Below, piece by piece: positions 6,708 to 6,750 of a stretch of DNA of 6,750 nt (the first letter of the stretch is position 1; each line of letters starts with the position of its first letter). The notes beneath the pieces are model-generated. The model did not search any database. It saw only the letters and a program-made list of their open reading frames with translations, and was not told the origin of the DNA. The DNA is from Cellvibrionales bacterium UBA5860. GTDB taxonomy: Bacteria; Pseudomonadota; Gammaproteobacteria; Pseudomonadales; Porticoccaceae. The translations under genes were made by a program, and so were the position numbers. The stretch spans positions 26,820 to 33,569 of the forward strand of contig DJFY01000057.1 in the NCBI GenBank assembly GCA_002431545.1. Direction: 5' to 3'.

Positions 6708-6750
6708 TGTAGCAATGCACATCTGTAGCAATGCACATCTGTAGCGATCC
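6708..6750. repeat. 16-bp tandem repeat at the window edge
   Basis: The unit TGTAGCAATGCACATC occurs twice perfectly and head to tail (6708-6723, 6724-6739). A third copy begins at 6740 (TGTAGC) and diverges before the window ends. The stretch 6689-6707 (TGCTGCAATACG...ACTG) looks like a decayed copy. The array may continue beyond the window. It lies upstream of the tRNA-His gene, in or near where its promoter would be expected, but no clear -35/-10 pair was found. Confidence 0.75.

Overview
The window looks like part of a proteobacterial chromosome, most likely a gammaproteobacterium. The clues are a DUF1631-type protein fused to GGDEF and EAL domains, and a tRNA-His gene that encodes both the extra 5' G and the 3' CCA. 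The species cannot be named from the sequence, and no plasmid, phage, IS or CRISPR signature is visible.

Layout, left to right. (1) Positions 2-3979, plus strand: a very large multidomain cyclic-di-GMP protein whose start lies before the window. Order: PilZ, DUF1631 N-terminal part, a disordered Asn/Ser-rich linker, DUF1631 C-terminal part with its beta-rich tail, a degenerate GGDEF, then an EAL domain that keeps nearly all catalytic residues. (2) Positions 3980-4170: a convergent intergenic region with an AT-rich hairpin, a near-perfect 15-bp direct repeat, and interleaved perfect 8-bp inverted repeats that could form mutually exclusive RNA stems. (3) Positions 4171-5265, minus strand: a zinc-dependent, probably NAD-linked alcohol dehydrogenase of the MDR superfamily. 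(4) Positions 5266-5428: a divergent intergenic region with a clear Shine-Dalgarno site for each flanking gene. (5) Positions 5429-6280, plus strand: an SMP-30/gluconolactonase-family beta-propeller enzyme. (6) Positions 6281-6519: no convincing gene, but a perfect GGGCCC hairpin and an AT-rich stretch. (7) Positions 6520-6596, minus strand: tRNA-His(GTG). (8) Positions 6597-6750: the upstream side of the tRNA, with a GC-rich hairpin and a 16-bp tandem repeat running to the window edge.

The dehydrogenase and the SMP-30-like protein are divergently transcribed from about 160 bp. They may share regulation and act on an alcohol/lactone substrate; that is inference from position and family only. 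The large signalling protein is convergent to them and probably unrelated. The most interesting content is that signalling protein, which combines a possible c-di-GMP-binding PilZ domain, a dead GGDEF and an EAL domain lacking the Arg of its signature motif. Next is the structured convergent 3' region.
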